The position numbers and the translations under genes were made by a program. The notes below the pieces were generated by a model. The model made no database searches. It was not told the DNA's origin and was given only the letters and a program-made list of their open reading frames with translations. A DNA stretch of 56,751 nucleotides from Sulfidibacterium sp964549335 (lineage in GTDB: Bacteria > Bacteroidota > Bacteroidia > Bacteroidales > F082), in the NCBI GenBank assembly GCA_964549335.1, contig CAZJUQ010000051.1, positions 1 to 56,751 of the forward strand, read 5' to 3'. Below are positions 24,619-33,810 of the stretch, one piece after another (position 1 is the first letter of the stretch; the number at the start of each line of letters is the position of its first letter).

Positions 24619-27600
24619 TTAAATATTAAAATTGGCTATTACCTTCGATTTTCTTTTTCTTCCTTTTTTCTCTCTGACGGCCCCGAAAATCGCATAAATT
24701 GTGGGGATAAGTATCAACGTAATGAGTGTTGAGAATAACAGTCCTCCTATTATGGCTATGCCCATGGGCTGCCATGTTTCGGAACCTTCGCCGCCCGGAA
24801 TGGCGAGCGGAACCATGGCAAGAAGTGTTGTAAGAGTGGTCATCAAAATAGGTCTCAACCTTGACCTTCCCGCTTTTACAACAGCCTCTTTAAGGGGCAT
24901 TCCCCTGTCGTGCATCAAATTGGTAAAATCGACCAGAACGATACCGTTTTTTACCACAATGCCAATGAGCATAATTGCACCTATCAACGAAATAACATTC
25001 AAAGTTGTATTGGTAATAAAGAGCGCCAGGAAAACCCCCGTAAAAGCAAAAGGTATTGAAAACATGATGATAAAAGGTTCTGACAACGACTCGAATTGCG
25101 AAGCCATAACAATATAAACCAGTAAAACGACCAAAATGCCGAGGAGAGCCAAATCGCCGAAGCTGTCACGCATATCTTCGGCGCTGCCGCCAATTTCGAT
25201 GGTAACGCCGTCGGGGATATCCATTTTATTTATTACATTTTTCATTGCCGACACTACCGAACCGAGGTCGGAACCCGAAATTAACGACGATACCGTTACA
25301 AGACGTTCTTTATCTTCCCTGTCGATTTTCGGTTGCGAATAAAACTGCTTTATTTTACCTATCTCTTTAAGTTTTACAAATTTTCCCGACGGCGTTTTAA
25401 CGGTAACATTTTCTATATCGGTGGTTGACTCTCTGTATTTTTCGGCATATCTCACCAAAACGTCATACTCCTTACCGTTTTCTTTGTATTTTGTTGCGGT
25501 CAAACCCGTTATTCTGTTGCGCAGTGCCGTAGCCACCATAGCGGTATTCAATCCGAACGAGGTCATTTTTTCCTGGTCGAGAACAAATTGCAATTCGGGT
25601 CGTTCTTTGTCGCGGCTTATGAGTACGTCGCGGGCTCCCGGTTGTTTTTTCAATGCTTCGGCAAGTTTTTCGGCAACAATATCGGTTTTGTCGAAATCGA
25701 AACCGAAAACTTTCAACTCCAGTTTACTTCCGCCTCCCATACCCATTGAAGCCATTCTCCTGGTATTTCCGGGGTCAACATCAAAGGTCTCTATTTCGGC
25801 AAATTTTTTAAGGTCTTCGCGCATTAGGTCGGCAATTTGAAACATATCCCTCGAACGTTGACTTTTGGGAGTTAATTGCATGTTGAAAGTAATGATATAA
25901 TTGCCCGTTTCGAAAAATATTGCCGAAAGGCTGTTTTCGTCTCCCGCGCCCGTACTTGTCGAAATAAATCTTAATTCCGGATATTTATGGCTCCACAACG
26001 ATTGAATACTATCGGCAAGTTTTGAGCTCTCTTCCATATTAACGCCTTGTGCCAGTTTTATTTGAGCACCCATTTCGTTGTTATCGGAAGCGGGCATAAA
26101 TTCGGTTCCTACCTGTCCCACCAAAAATATTGACGAAACAAATATCAATAGGGCACCGGCTATTATTTTTATCTTATTGTTTACCGCATAGCGAAGCGAT
26201 TTTTCATAAATATTATCAAGCCAATTCAAAATATTTTGTGAGAAGTAATAAAGTTTTCCTCCGATTTTTTTTCTGTCGGGCAACTTGTCGGTAAGCAGTT
26301 TGGACGACAATGTAGGCGTAAGCGTAAGCGCCACCACCACCGACGAAGCTATGGTAATGGTAACTATCCAGCCCAGAGGTCTGAACAAAATTCCCGTCAT
26401 TCCACCGACCATTGTTAAGGGGAAAAACACGGCTATAACCGTCAGTGTGGAAGCCATAACGGCAGTACTTACCTCGTTGGTTCCGTAAATGGCTGCCTCG
26501 CGCGGATAGCTGCCCCTTTCTATTTTTTTCGTTATGTTTTCGAGCACAACAATAGAGTCGTCAACTACCATACCTATGGCTATTGCCAACGATGAAAGGG
26601 TTATTATGTTGATGGTGTTTCCGGTAACCATCATGTAAATAAAACTTACTATTAAAGATATGGGAATGGATAGTGCCACAATAAAGGTAGCCCTCCACCG
26701 CCCGAGAAAAAAGAGCACTACGAGAACAACAAACAACAAAGCGTATAAAATAGTCTCCGAAAGGTTGTTTATGGAAGCTTTGGTATATTCCGAAGTATCC
26801 ATAAAAACATCGAGTTTTATGTCGGGAGGCAGGTTTTTGGTAAGCCGCGGCAACTCTTTTTTTATCTTGTCAACAACGGTAACGGTATTTGCATCCGACT
26901 GTTTTTGAATCATAATACGCACACCCGTTTTGCCGTTTATTTTTTCGATAATATCGAGTTTTTTCAAGCTGTCGGTTACTGTTGCAACATCTCTGAGACG
27001 TACTGTTTTGCCGTTAAAATTGCTGATAATAAGGTTTTTTATCTCATCGCTATTATCAAATTCGCCTTCCACCCTCAGGTTCAGGTTTGCTTTTCCCATT
27101 TCCAGTTTTCCCGAGGGCAGGTTCATGTTGTTAGCCGCCAAAACCTGTCCCAGTTGTTCCACGGTAAGGTTGTATGCGTCCAATTTTCGCGGGTCAACAT
27201 CAACCATAACGGCACGTACCGGAGCACCGATAACGAGTATGTTTCCCACACCGTCAATTCTGTTTAGCGGTTTAACAAGATTATCGTCAAGAATATCTTT
27301 AAGAGCGGGATAACTTTCGTCGGCTGTTGCCGAAAGCATCATTACAGGCATCATGCTTGTACTCATTTTGAATATTGTGGGGTCTTCAACATCATCGGGC
27401 AGACGCCGTTCTGCCAAACCCAAAGCATCCCTCACTTCGTTTGTGGCTTCGTCCAGGTTTGTACCCCACTCGTATTCGAGAGTAATTATCGAAACATTAT
27501 CTTTCGATTTGGACGTAATCTTTTTCAGGTTCGAAAGGGCACCGAAACCGTCTTCCAAAACCCGGGTGACGTTTTCTTCAATATCGGCGGCATTGGCTCC

Positions 27601-27756
27601 GCGGTAAAACGTAAATACCGTTATGTACGGAGGGTCCATTCTCGGGAAAAAATCTACCGCCAGGCGGGTATATGAATACATTCCCAGGATAACCACACCT
27701 ATAAATATCATTATGGTGGTTACCGGTTTTTTTACCGAACTGCTGTAAATACTCAT
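24619..27756 (-). CDS. RND family efflux permease (HAE1-type)
   Basis: This 1045-residue inner-membrane pump uses the proton gradient to export substrates through a tripartite channel. It has the full RND plan: TM1 near residues 12-30, a first periplasmic loop with FYRGANAADIEENVTRVLE, TMs 2-6 with AIGMVVDDSIVVLENI in TM4 (the proton-relay Asp pair), a second periplasmic loop, and TMs 8-12 ending ISLIGAIMLIGIVVKNGIVLVDF. The acidic relay points to the HAE1 (drug/lipophile) group rather than the heavy-metal group. It is third of the operon tetR-tolC-adaptor-pump-PG0541. Confidence 0.95.
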   Translation of the reverse strand: MSIYSSSVKKPVTTIMIFIGVVILGMYSYTRLAVDFFPRMDPPYITVFTFYRGANAADIEENVTRVLEDGFGALSNLKKITSKSKDNVSIITLEYEWGTNLDEATNEVRDALGLAERRLPDDVEDPTIFKMSTSMMPVMMLSATADESYPALKDILDDNLVKPLNRIDGVGNILVIGAPVRAVMVDVDPRKLDAYNLTVEQLGQVLAANNMNLPSGKLEMGKANLNLRVEGEFDNSDEIKNLIISNFNGKTVRLRDVATVTDSLKKLDIIEKINGKTGVRIMIQKQSDANTVTVVDKIKKELPRLTKNLPPDIKLDVFMDTSEYTKASINNLSETILYALLFVVLVVLFFLGRWRATFIVALSIPISLIVSFIYMMVTGNTINIITLSSLAIAIGMVVDDSIVVLENITKKIERGSYPREAAIYGTNEVSTAVMASTLTVIAVFFPLTMVGGMTGILFRPLGWIVTITIASSVVVALTLTPTLSSKLLTDKLPDRKKIGGKLYYFSQNILNWLDNIYEKSLRYAVNNKIKIIAGALLIFVSSIFLVGQVGTEFMPASDNNEMGAQIKLAQGVNMEESSKLADSIQSLWSHKYPELRFISTSTGAGDENSLSAIFFETGNYIITFNMQLTPKSQRSRDMFQIADLMREDLKKFAEIETFDVDPGNTRRMASMGMGGGSKLELKVFGFDFDKTDIVAEKLAEALKKQPGARDVLISRDKERPELQFVLDQEKMTSFGLNTAMVATALRNRITGLTATKYKENGKEYDVLVRYAEKYRESTTDIENVTVKTPSGKFVKLKEIGKIKQFYSQPKIDREDKERLVTVSSLISGSDLGSVVSAMKNVINKMDIPDGVTIEIGGSAEDMRDSFGDLALLGILVVLLVYIVMASQFESLSEPFIIMFSIPFAFTGVFLALFITNTTLNVISLIGAIMLIGIVVKNGIVLVDFTNLMHDRGMPLKEAVVKAGRSRLRPILMTTLTTLLAMVPLAIPGGEGSETWQPMGIAIIGGLLFSTLITLILIPTIYAIFGAVREKKGRKRKSKVIANFNI

Positions 27757-27769
27757 AATAGCTCTTTTT

Positions 27770-28825
27770 TTAGTTAATTACCTTAACGGGACTTTTGTCC
27801 ATCAATTTGTTTTGCCCTGCAACCACAAGTTTATCACCGGGTTTCAGTCCGCTTGTTATTTCGGTTTTATCGTCGAAAACCTGTCCCGTTTTTATCAAAA
27901 TCCGTTTTGCAATACCTTTTTCAATGACAAATACGTATTTGTCGTTTGTACCTGTCTGTTTAATAACGGCAATTGTAGGGATAAGGATTGCCGAGTCGCT
28001 TCCCAATGTCAAATTTATTTTCGAGAACATTCCCGGCCGGAGTTTTAAGTCTTCGTTATCCACTTTAACCTCCACGGTAACGGTTTTTGTTGCCGGATCA
28101 ACGGTAGGGTATATTTTATAAATTTCGCCCGAAAATTTTATTCCGGGGTAAATATCGCTGGTAACCGCGGTTTTCATTTTTTCGGAAAGCAGGGGGTAGT
28201 AACTTGCCGACACACCGAAAACGGCTTTCAGCTTATCTATTTTCACTATGGAAACCAAGGCCGGTTTTCCCACTTTGGTATTTGGTGCTCCCGTGAAATT
28301 TTCTTTGTCTTCGAAAAATTTTCCCGAAATAATGCCGCTGAACGGAGCTTTAAGATTTGTATTGTCAAGCAGAAAATTGTAGCTTACCAAAGCCGCTTCG
28401 TATGCCGCTTTTACCTGGTCGTATTGTTGTGCCGAAACGGTGTTTGTCTTTTTAAGCGTTTCCAACCTTTTGTAATTTGTCTCGAGGTTAAGCAGGTTTA
28501 TACGTGCCGATTCCAAATTTGTACGGTTCATTTCGGCAATAACATCGCCCTTTTTCACATTATCGCCAACCTCAACATAAATTTTCTCGATTTTTCCGGG
28601 CGACGAGGGGGCAAGGTAAACCTCTTTGAACGGTATTAACGAGGCGGTATATTCAATTGTTCTTATTACGGGTTTGCGATTAACCGTCAGTGTTTCAACC
28701 GCTGTTTTTTCGCCGGTTTTTACCGTAACGGTTTTATTCTCCGCGGATTTTTTCGACGAACATGAAGTTGCCGCCGTTAATAATCCCATTAGTGTTGCTA
28801 TCAGAATAATTTTAATATTTTTCAT
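27770..28825 (-). CDS. RND efflux periplasmic adaptor lipoprotein (MFP)
   Basis: This 351-residue membrane-fusion protein has a lipoprotein signal (TAATSCSSKKS). A split biotinyl-lipoyl domain follows (PSSPGKIEKIYVEVGDNVKKGDVIAEMN and NTNLKAPFSGIISGKFFEDKENF). Between the halves lies a coiled-coil hairpin (residues about 105-155), then beta-barrel and membrane-proximal domains. The short hairpin suits contact with a TolC-type channel. It lies 13 bases upstream of the pump gene and 28 downstream of tolC in one operon. Confidence 0.94.
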   Translation of the reverse strand: MKNIKIILIATLMGLLTAATSCSSKKSAENKTVTVKTGEKTAVETLTVNRKPVIRTIEYTASLIPFKEVYLAPSSPGKIEKIYVEVGDNVKKGDVIAEMNRTNLESARINLLNLETNYKRLETLKKTNTVSAQQYDQVKAAYEAALVSYNFLLDNTNLKAPFSGIISGKFFEDKENFTGAPNTKVGKPALVSIVKIDKLKAVFGVSASYYPLLSEKMKTAVTSDIYPGIKFSGEIYKIYPTVDPATKTVTVEVKVDNEDLKLRPGMFSKINLTLGSDSAILIPTIAVIKQTGTNDKYVFVIEKGIAKRILIKTGQVFDDKTEITSGLKPGDKLVVAGQNKLMDKSPVKVIN

Positions 28826-28853
28826 TTTTACAGGTTTTTTATTGATTTGTATT

Positions 28854-30149
28854 TTACAGGTTATTATTCAATTTTCTTAATGCCAGTTGTGCTTGTAACA
28901 GTTTCATCTTTGTGGTTACAAAATCTATTTCGGCTTTTAAATAATCGTTGTTGGCACTCGTAAGGTCAAGGCTCGAAACCAATCCTTGTTGAAACTTCAG
29001 GTTCATTTGATCGAGAACGTTTTTTGCTATTTTGACATTTTCTTTTTGACTTAAATATTGTTCTACAAGGTTGTTGTAGTTATATCTGAGTTGTTTTTCC
29101 TGAAGAGTAAGCCTGTCGGTCAAAAGGGCTTTTGTGTTTTCGTTTATGTTCAAATCTATTTTTGCCTGATTGAGTTTTGCCTTGCGGTCGCCGCTCGAAA
29201 ATATCGGTACGCTAAGTTTTACGCCAAGTATATGCTCGGGCGACATGTCGAATTTTGGCTTTATCAACTTTTTTGTATAAGAGTAAAATCCCACAAGTGT
29301 AGGTAAATAGTTCGATTTTGCCATGTCAATATTTTTTTTGGCCATTTCGCCCTGAATTGACAAAAGACGGTAATCCACATTGTTCTGAATTTTAAACGGA
29401 CTCGACAGGTCTATATTCAGACGGGCTTCCACCTTGGCGAGATTATCGGAGAGTTTTAGCGGTTGATTGCCCGGCAAGCCCAAATTGAAACGCAACAGGT
29501 TATAGGCAAGTTCAAGGTTCCTCTCCGCCGATTTTACGGCATTATCAACCGAGGTTACCATTACCGAAAGTTTTTCGGCATCGGTCTGCTCTATCAACCC
29601 GGCTTTAGCCATATTTTCGGTTTGATTGTATATTATTTCGGCATTCTTTTTATTTTCTCTCAACGTTTGCAATATTTGCTTACTGGCAAGAATGGTAAAA
29701 TACGACTGTATGGTCTGTTCTTTTACATCGAGCTCGTCTTTTTGGTATTTTTCTTCCGACATCTTTTTTGCCAATTTCGCAAGTTTAAGCCCCACCCAAT
29801 AATTGCCGCTAAACAATAATTGGTTTACTCCGGCTTTGAGACTGCTTGTCGGATTAAATTCAATAACGGCGGGAGGAGCATGAGGGTTTATCTCCAACGA
29901 TGCCGTAGCTCCCAAAAAATTGTTGTAATCCATCGATGCATCAACCTGAGGCAAACCCTTGGCAACAGTCTCTTTGTACTGCTGCTGCGTCTTGTCAATG
30001 GCATACTTTGAGTTGACAAGTGTTTTGTTGTGCTGCAAAGCATAACTCACGGCACTGTCTAACGACAACACCAAAGTGTCTTGTGCCTGAACGGGTAGCA
30101 TTATCATATAAAGCAACCCGGCAATCAATAATTTTAAAACCTTTTTCAT
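28854..30149 (-). CDS. TolC family outer-membrane efflux protein
   Basis: This 431-residue protein has a signal peptide (MLPVQAQD) and the internally duplicated helical layout of TolC channels. Helical repeats contain the family patterns LDSAVSYALQHNKTLVNSKYAID and FQQGLVSSLDLTSANNDYLKAE. It supplies the outer-membrane duct of the tripartite pump. It is the first structural gene after tetR, separated from it by 86 bases that contain the second TetR-type operator. Confidence 0.93.
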   Translation of the reverse strand: MKKVLKLLIAGLLYMIMLPVQAQDTLVLSLDSAVSYALQHNKTLVNSKYAIDKTQQQYKETVAKGLPQVDASMDYNNFLGATASLEINPHAPPAVIEFNPTSSLKAGVNQLLFSGNYWVGLKLAKLAKKMSEEKYQKDELDVKEQTIQSYFTILASKQILQTLRENKKNAEIIYNQTENMAKAGLIEQTDAEKLSVMVTSVDNAVKSAERNLELAYNLLRFNLGLPGNQPLKLSDNLAKVEARLNIDLSSPFKIQNNVDYRLLSIQGEMAKKNIDMAKSNYLPTLVGFYSYTKKLIKPKFDMSPEHILGVKLSVPIFSSGDRKAKLNQAKIDLNINENTKALLTDRLTLQEKQLRYNYNNLVEQYLSQKENVKIAKNVLDQMNLKFQQGLVSSLDLTSANNDYLKAEIDFVTTKMKLLQAQLALRKLNNNL

Positions 30150-30191
30150 TTTTTATCTTTTTTTGTTCGTTTATTGCGATTTTTCAACCCG

Positions 30192-30219
30192 GAAAACTTT
30201 TTTGTTTTTTAAAGTTTTC
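30192..30219. promoter_or_regulatory. Putative TetR operator 2, between tetR and tolC
   Basis: GAAAACT (30192-30198) and AGTTTTC (30213-30219) are separated by 14 bases, the same half-sites and spacing as at 30864-30891. Here the arms extend to a 10-bp perfect inverted repeat, so a role as a weak hairpin terminator or processing site between tetR and tolC is an alternative. Confidence 0.6.
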
Positions 30220-30235
30220 CCGATGGCAAAAAAAA

Positions 30236-30835
30236 TTATTCGTGATGCTTGTTAATAATTTGCAACCCCTTTTCGGTGGCAATGCCACGTATAAAATTGA
30301 TTGCGATATTTTCGAAAACTTCCGATTTCGAATATTTGTCCGAAGGGAAAATATCTTCATTTCCCATTATTCTGAATTGCTCTTTCAGAAGTATGGAAAC
30401 AATATCATCGTTAACATCTTTTCTGATGTATCCCTGTTTCTTACCCTCTTGAATATAACGCCTGATAAAATCGTTGCTTTTGTGTTCGTGTTGCCTGCCC
30501 ATTTTTCTGAAAACCGCCGAATGATACTTTTTGGCATCTCGGAAAAAGAGCGGACTTACCGAGTTCATAGCCGCTACATTCCTTTTTATATGCTCCAAAA
30601 ATGCCTCGATAAGATTATCCGACCGCTCCAAAATTTGACGGTTGGCAATCTCTTCTTTGTTCATTTGGTACGCAATACAACTTTCCAATAAGTTGTCTTT
30701 ATCTTTGAAATGTTCGTAAATGGTACGTTTCGAAATACCGAGATATTCCGCAATTGTATCCATTGTTACCGCTTTTATACCGTAACGGATAAATAAATTT
30801 AACGATTCGGTAATGATTCTCTCCTTTGTATCCAT
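30236..30835 (-). CDS. TetR/AcrR family regulator of the efflux operon
   Basis: This 199-residue regulator has a TetR N-terminal DNA-binding domain (residues 1-50: RIITESLNLFIRYGIKAVTMDTIAEYLGISKRTIYEHFKDKDNLLE) and an all-helical ligand domain. It is the first gene of the operon it most likely represses. The matching inverted repeats GAAAACT-N14-AGTTTTC on both sides of the gene are the obvious candidate operators. One sits beside its own promoter box and one before tolC. The ligand cannot be read from the sequence. Confidence 0.93.
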   Translation of the reverse strand: MDTKERIITESLNLFIRYGIKAVTMDTIAEYLGISKRTIYEHFKDKDNLLESCIAYQMNKEEIANRQILERSDNLIEAFLEHIKRNVAAMNSVSPLFFRDAKKYHSAVFRKMGRQHEHKSNDFIRRYIQEGKKQGYIRKDVNDDIVSILLKEQFRIMGNEDIFPSDKYSKSEVFENIAINFIRGIATEKGLQIINKHHE

Positions 30836-30855
30836 CTCTGTTGTTATTTGCGTTG

Positions 30856-30863
30856 CAAATATA
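30856..30863 (-). promoter_or_regulatory. -7 box of the tetR-efflux operon
   Basis: The minus strand reads TATATTTG (TAnnTTTG), 20 bases upstream of the tetR ATG. It abuts the inverted repeat at 30864-30891, so a repressor bound there would block the polymerase. Confidence 0.6.
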
Positions 30864-30891
30864 GAAAACTTTTAAAAACAAAATAGTTTTC
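30864..30891. promoter_or_regulatory. Putative TetR operator 1, upstream of tetR
   Basis: GAAAACT (30864-30870) and AGTTTTC (30885-30891) are separated by 14 bases and lie just upstream of the tetR -7 box. The same arrangement recurs at 30192-30219. The rest of the gap to 31107 holds an unassigned 48-codon frame (30974-31120). Confidence 0.65.
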
Positions 30892-31107
30892 TTAGTATTT
30901 TTTTTAAAGAAATTGTTTTTATCTGCAAAAAAACGTTCTGCAAGCACAATAAAAGCATATTGGTTAGGGATTTATGAAACAACACGCGATATGCCGTGAC
31001 GCCGTTACGAAAATCGCCAATGCAAAAGAAAAAATCATTTATTTTGTGCCGAAGCTAAAAATATTGTTTGACCGGGTATTGGAAACAGGCAAATTAAAAT
31101 TTCAGCT

Positions 31108-31674
31108 ATGTCGTTACTAATAATAGACAATTACGATTCGTTTACTTACAATTTGGTTCAACTTGTTGAAGACAATGGTATTAACAACTACATAATACTG
31201 AAAAACGACGAGCTTGACGCCATTGGCAAAGATGATTTTCAGAGGGTAATAATTTCACCGGGGCCCGGTGTTGCTTCGGAAGCCGGAATGTTGGGGCGGT
31301 TTATCAAAACCTTTTATGTGGAGAAATCTTTTCTTGGCATTTGCCTGGGGTTTGAAGCTTTGGGAGAGTTTTTCGGTGCCGTGTTAAAACAACTGGATAA
31401 ACCGTTACACGGTTATCGAAACACGGGAAAAGTATTAACAGGCGGAGGAATTTTTAAAGGCTTGCCGTCAACTTTTAACATAGGGCATTATCACTCGTGG
31501 TATTTCGACAAAAGAAGTTTTCCCTCCGTTTTAACCGTTGACATGGAAGACGAAAACGGGCTTATTATGGCTTTTCATCACAATAAACACTCCATTTACG
31601 GGGTTCAGTTTCATCCCGAATCGATAATGACGGAATTCGGGAAAATCATTATTGGCAATTGGTTGTCGTTATAG
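31108..31674 (+). CDS. Glutamine amidotransferase subunit, PabA/TrpG type
   Basis: This 188-residue class I glutamine amidotransferase supplies ammonia to a chorismate-using partner, in folate (PabA) or tryptophan (TrpG) synthesis. Motifs are the N-terminal LLIIDNYDSFTYNLVQLVE, the oxyanion strand ISPGPGVASEAG, the nucleophile Cys79 in GICLGFEALGE, and His169/Glu171 in YGVQFHPES. The usual His-Gln after CLG is Phe-Glu here, an unusual change next to the active site. No pabB or trpE is adjacent, so I give no symbol. It ends in a 6-base tail overlap with the next gene. Confidence 0.9.
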   Translation: MSLLIIDNYDSFTYNLVQLVEDNGINNYIILKNDELDAIGKDDFQRVIISPGPGVASEAGMLGRFIKTFYVEKSFLGICLGFEALGEFFGAVLKQLDKPLHGYRNTGKVLTGGGIFKGLPSTFNIGHYHSWYFDKRSFPSVLTVDMEDENGLIMAFHHNKHSIYGVQFHPESIMTEFGKIIIGNWLSL

Positions 31675-33096
31675 AGTTTTTCTTTTCTCTTTCAATTTTT
31701 TCACAAGCAATTTGAACTCCTTTTTATCGAAAAAGGGATGAAAACTTTTGTTTTTTTCCAAACGCCACGGTTCGTCAAAACCCTTTTCCACGGCTATTTT
31801 CAAGGTGGGGATAACTTTTGCCGGATAACCTCTTGTGGCATAATATTCAGCTTTCATAAAATAAACTTCGGGATTATCGGGATTTGAAATTCCGTAAATA
31901 AGCAAATATTTTGCAAGTTCGCCGTAATCGTGGTCTCCGGCAGCACGTTTTGCATAAATATATGATACCAAACCCAAATAGTTCAAAAGGCGTTTATACA
32001 TAAGTCTCTCTTCTGCGTTTTTCGATTTCACAACACCTTTTTTCAAGGACGAGAGTTCATTTTTCCACCAAATACTGTCTTTTACGTACAAGGCACGCAA
32101 CAATCGCTGTTGATTTTTTTGCTCTTTGTTAAAAAGCAGTTGTTCGTTGTATATCTCTTTTTTCAGCAACGGATTGTTTTCCGTTTCCGAAAGCACGGTT
32201 TTACAATTTTTCAAATCGTAAAGCCCCTTCAAAAAGGTTTCCGTCTCTTTACACAACGAATGTGCCTGCAGTAATTTTTTATTTTTTAACAGGCTGTCTA
32301 TTTCTCTTTTTTCATTTTTATAAAAATCCGAAACAAGATTTGCATTTTTTGCGGCGGAACCTCTTTGCATGGCGTTCAATTGCAGGAGGGTAAAAGCTTT
32401 GTTCATGGTTTTTTCGGGGGGCCAATCGTGGTTGCCGTCAAAAACGAGGAGTGAATTGGTTACGTTCAAGGCATCAAGGCGGCTCTTTACCGATTTCATT
32501 TCCAGATAATTAAAATCGGAGTTACCAACAATGCCGATAAAGGTGAAATTAGCTCCGGGTTTAACATTTTCTTGCGGAAAGCCGGCAGCACAAGCAATAG
32601 TCCCGGCTATACCCTTATTGTTCAGGGCAATACCCGAAGCTATACGGGCACCTCCCGAAAATCCCGAAACGTAAATTCGTGCAGGGTCAAATGGGGTACG
32701 CCTCTCCACATCCTCCATAAAGTTGTAGATTATCTTATTCCGTTCGGTATTCGACATTCCGTTTTTCGAGTTGTTGCTTCCCGCCAAAATAAAACCGTAT
32801 TTACGGGCAAGCGAACGGTATTTTTTTACAGGCAAACTACCCCGTGCATGTGCATCGAAAAAAAAGACAACCGGTAATGCTCCATTATCCCTTGAAACAC
32901 CGGGTATGTAAACCGAATATGAGTATGCCGTATCTTTTACTGTTTTTACATCATTGTACAAAGTGTCTTTTTGCAAAGGGAGATAATTAATGCCACCGTT
33001 TCCGGCAATTCTCTTTTTCTTTGTGTTTTCGCCGCATCCGCCCGCAACAAACAAAAGAGCAATAAAAAGAAAGAAAAGTCTCTCCGTTTTTTTCAT
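31669..33096 (-). CDS. Alpha/beta-hydrolase lipoprotein with helical C-terminal region
   Basis: This 475-residue protein has a lipoprotein signal (LFVAGGCGEN). I start it at the ATG at 33096 because the six extra upstream codons would begin with TTG. Residues about 60-230 form an alpha/beta hydrolase with nucleophile Ser in VSGFSGGARIA and a likely catalytic His in FDGNHDWPP, an esterase- or PHB-depolymerase-like pattern. The C-terminal half is helical and Lys-rich. It ends in a TPR-like stretch (NPEVYFMKAEYYATRGYPAKVIPTL). The substrate is unknown, and the position offers no pathway link. Confidence 0.85.
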   Translation of the reverse strand: MKKTERLFFLFIALLFVAGGCGENTKKKRIAGNGGINYLPLQKDTLYNDVKTVKDTAYSYSVYIPGVSRDNGALPVVFFFDAHARGSLPVKKYRSLARKYGFILAGSNNSKNGMSNTERNKIIYNFMEDVERRTPFDPARIYVSGFSGGARIASGIALNNKGIAGTIACAAGFPQENVKPGANFTFIGIVGNSDFNYLEMKSVKSRLDALNVTNSLLVFDGNHDWPPEKTMNKAFTLLQLNAMQRGSAAKNANLVSDFYKNEKREIDSLLKNKKLLQAHSLCKETETFLKGLYDLKNCKTVLSETENNPLLKKEIYNEQLLFNKEQKNQQRLLRALYVKDSIWWKNELSSLKKGVVKSKNAEERLMYKRLLNYLGLVSYIYAKRAAGDHDYGELAKYLLIYGISNPDNPEVYFMKAEYYATRGYPAKVIPTLKIAVEKGFDEPWRLEKNKSFHPFFDKKEFKLLVKKLKEKRKTL

Positions 33097-33236
33097 CAGT
33101 TTACCATTTTCCAATTGTTCAATAACGATACACCTTTTTTAATATACAAAGCAATGCCTGCCGTCCGATTATCAAACATGTTTTTTCAAAACCTGTTTCA
33201 AATTTACCTTGTTTAAAAAGGTTACATATTAATTCT

Positions 33237-33244
33237 TAACTTTG
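33237..33244 (+). promoter_or_regulatory. -7 box of the lptE unit, joined to a palindrome
   Basis: TAACTTTG (TAnnTTTG) lies 19 bases before the lptE ATG. Its TTTG is the start of a perfect 14-base palindrome TTTGCAATTGCAAA (33241-33254) covering the predicted transcription start. Confidence 0.5.
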
Positions 33245-33263
33245 CAATTGCAAAAAATGTTTT

Positions 33264-33791
33264 ATGCAATCATTTTTCAAAAATACAATTTATAACAAAA
33301 CATTTATAATTATTGTTGTTTCGCTGTCGATATTACAAGGATGCGGAATATATTCGTTTACAGGTGCCAGCATTCCGCCCGGAGCCAAAACAATATCGGT
33401 TGAATATTTTCCCAACAAGGCACAACTTGTAGAGCCTTTGTTGAGCCCGGTTTTTACAAATACTTTGCGCGACCAATTCAGCAGCCAAACCAATTTGACC
33501 ATGGTTGAAAAAAAGGGCGATTTGGATATTCAAGGCGAAATAGTTGATTATAAAATTTCGCCGGTAGCCATACAACACGACCAAACCGCCGCCATGAACC
33601 GCCTCACAATTACCGTAAACGTACGTTTTACAAACCGTTTTGAACCCGACAAAGATTTCGAAACAAAATTTACACAATTTATCGATTATCTCTCCACCGA
33701 AGATTTCAATTCGATAAAAGCACAACTTATCGAACAAATTACAAAAGATTTGTCCGATAATATTTTCAACAAAGCTGTTGTTAACTGGTAA
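33264..33791 (+). CDS. lptE: LptE family lipopolysaccharide assembly lipoprotein
   Basis: This 175-residue lipoprotein (signal ending SILQGCGIYSF) plugs the LptD translocon and helps place lipopolysaccharide in the outer membrane. The Bacteroidetes LptE pattern GIYSFTGASIPPGAKTISVEYFPN follows the lipidated Cys. The later DIQGEIVDYKISPVAIQ and helices FNSIKAQLIEQITKDL match the family. It opens a run lptE, TPR-like gene, secG, groES, groEL, an order often seen in Bacteroidales. An LptA-like gene lies 6 kb downstream. Confidence 0.92.
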   Translation: MQSFFKNTIYNKTFIIIVVSLSILQGCGIYSFTGASIPPGAKTISVEYFPNKAQLVEPLLSPVFTNTLRDQFSSQTNLTMVEKKGDLDIQGEIVDYKISPVAIQHDQTAAMNRLTITVNVRFTNRFEPDKDFETKFTQFIDYLSTEDFNSIKAQLIEQITKDLSDNIFNKAVVNW

Positions 33792-33810
33792 CCTTAAAAC
33801 AGAAAAAGCG

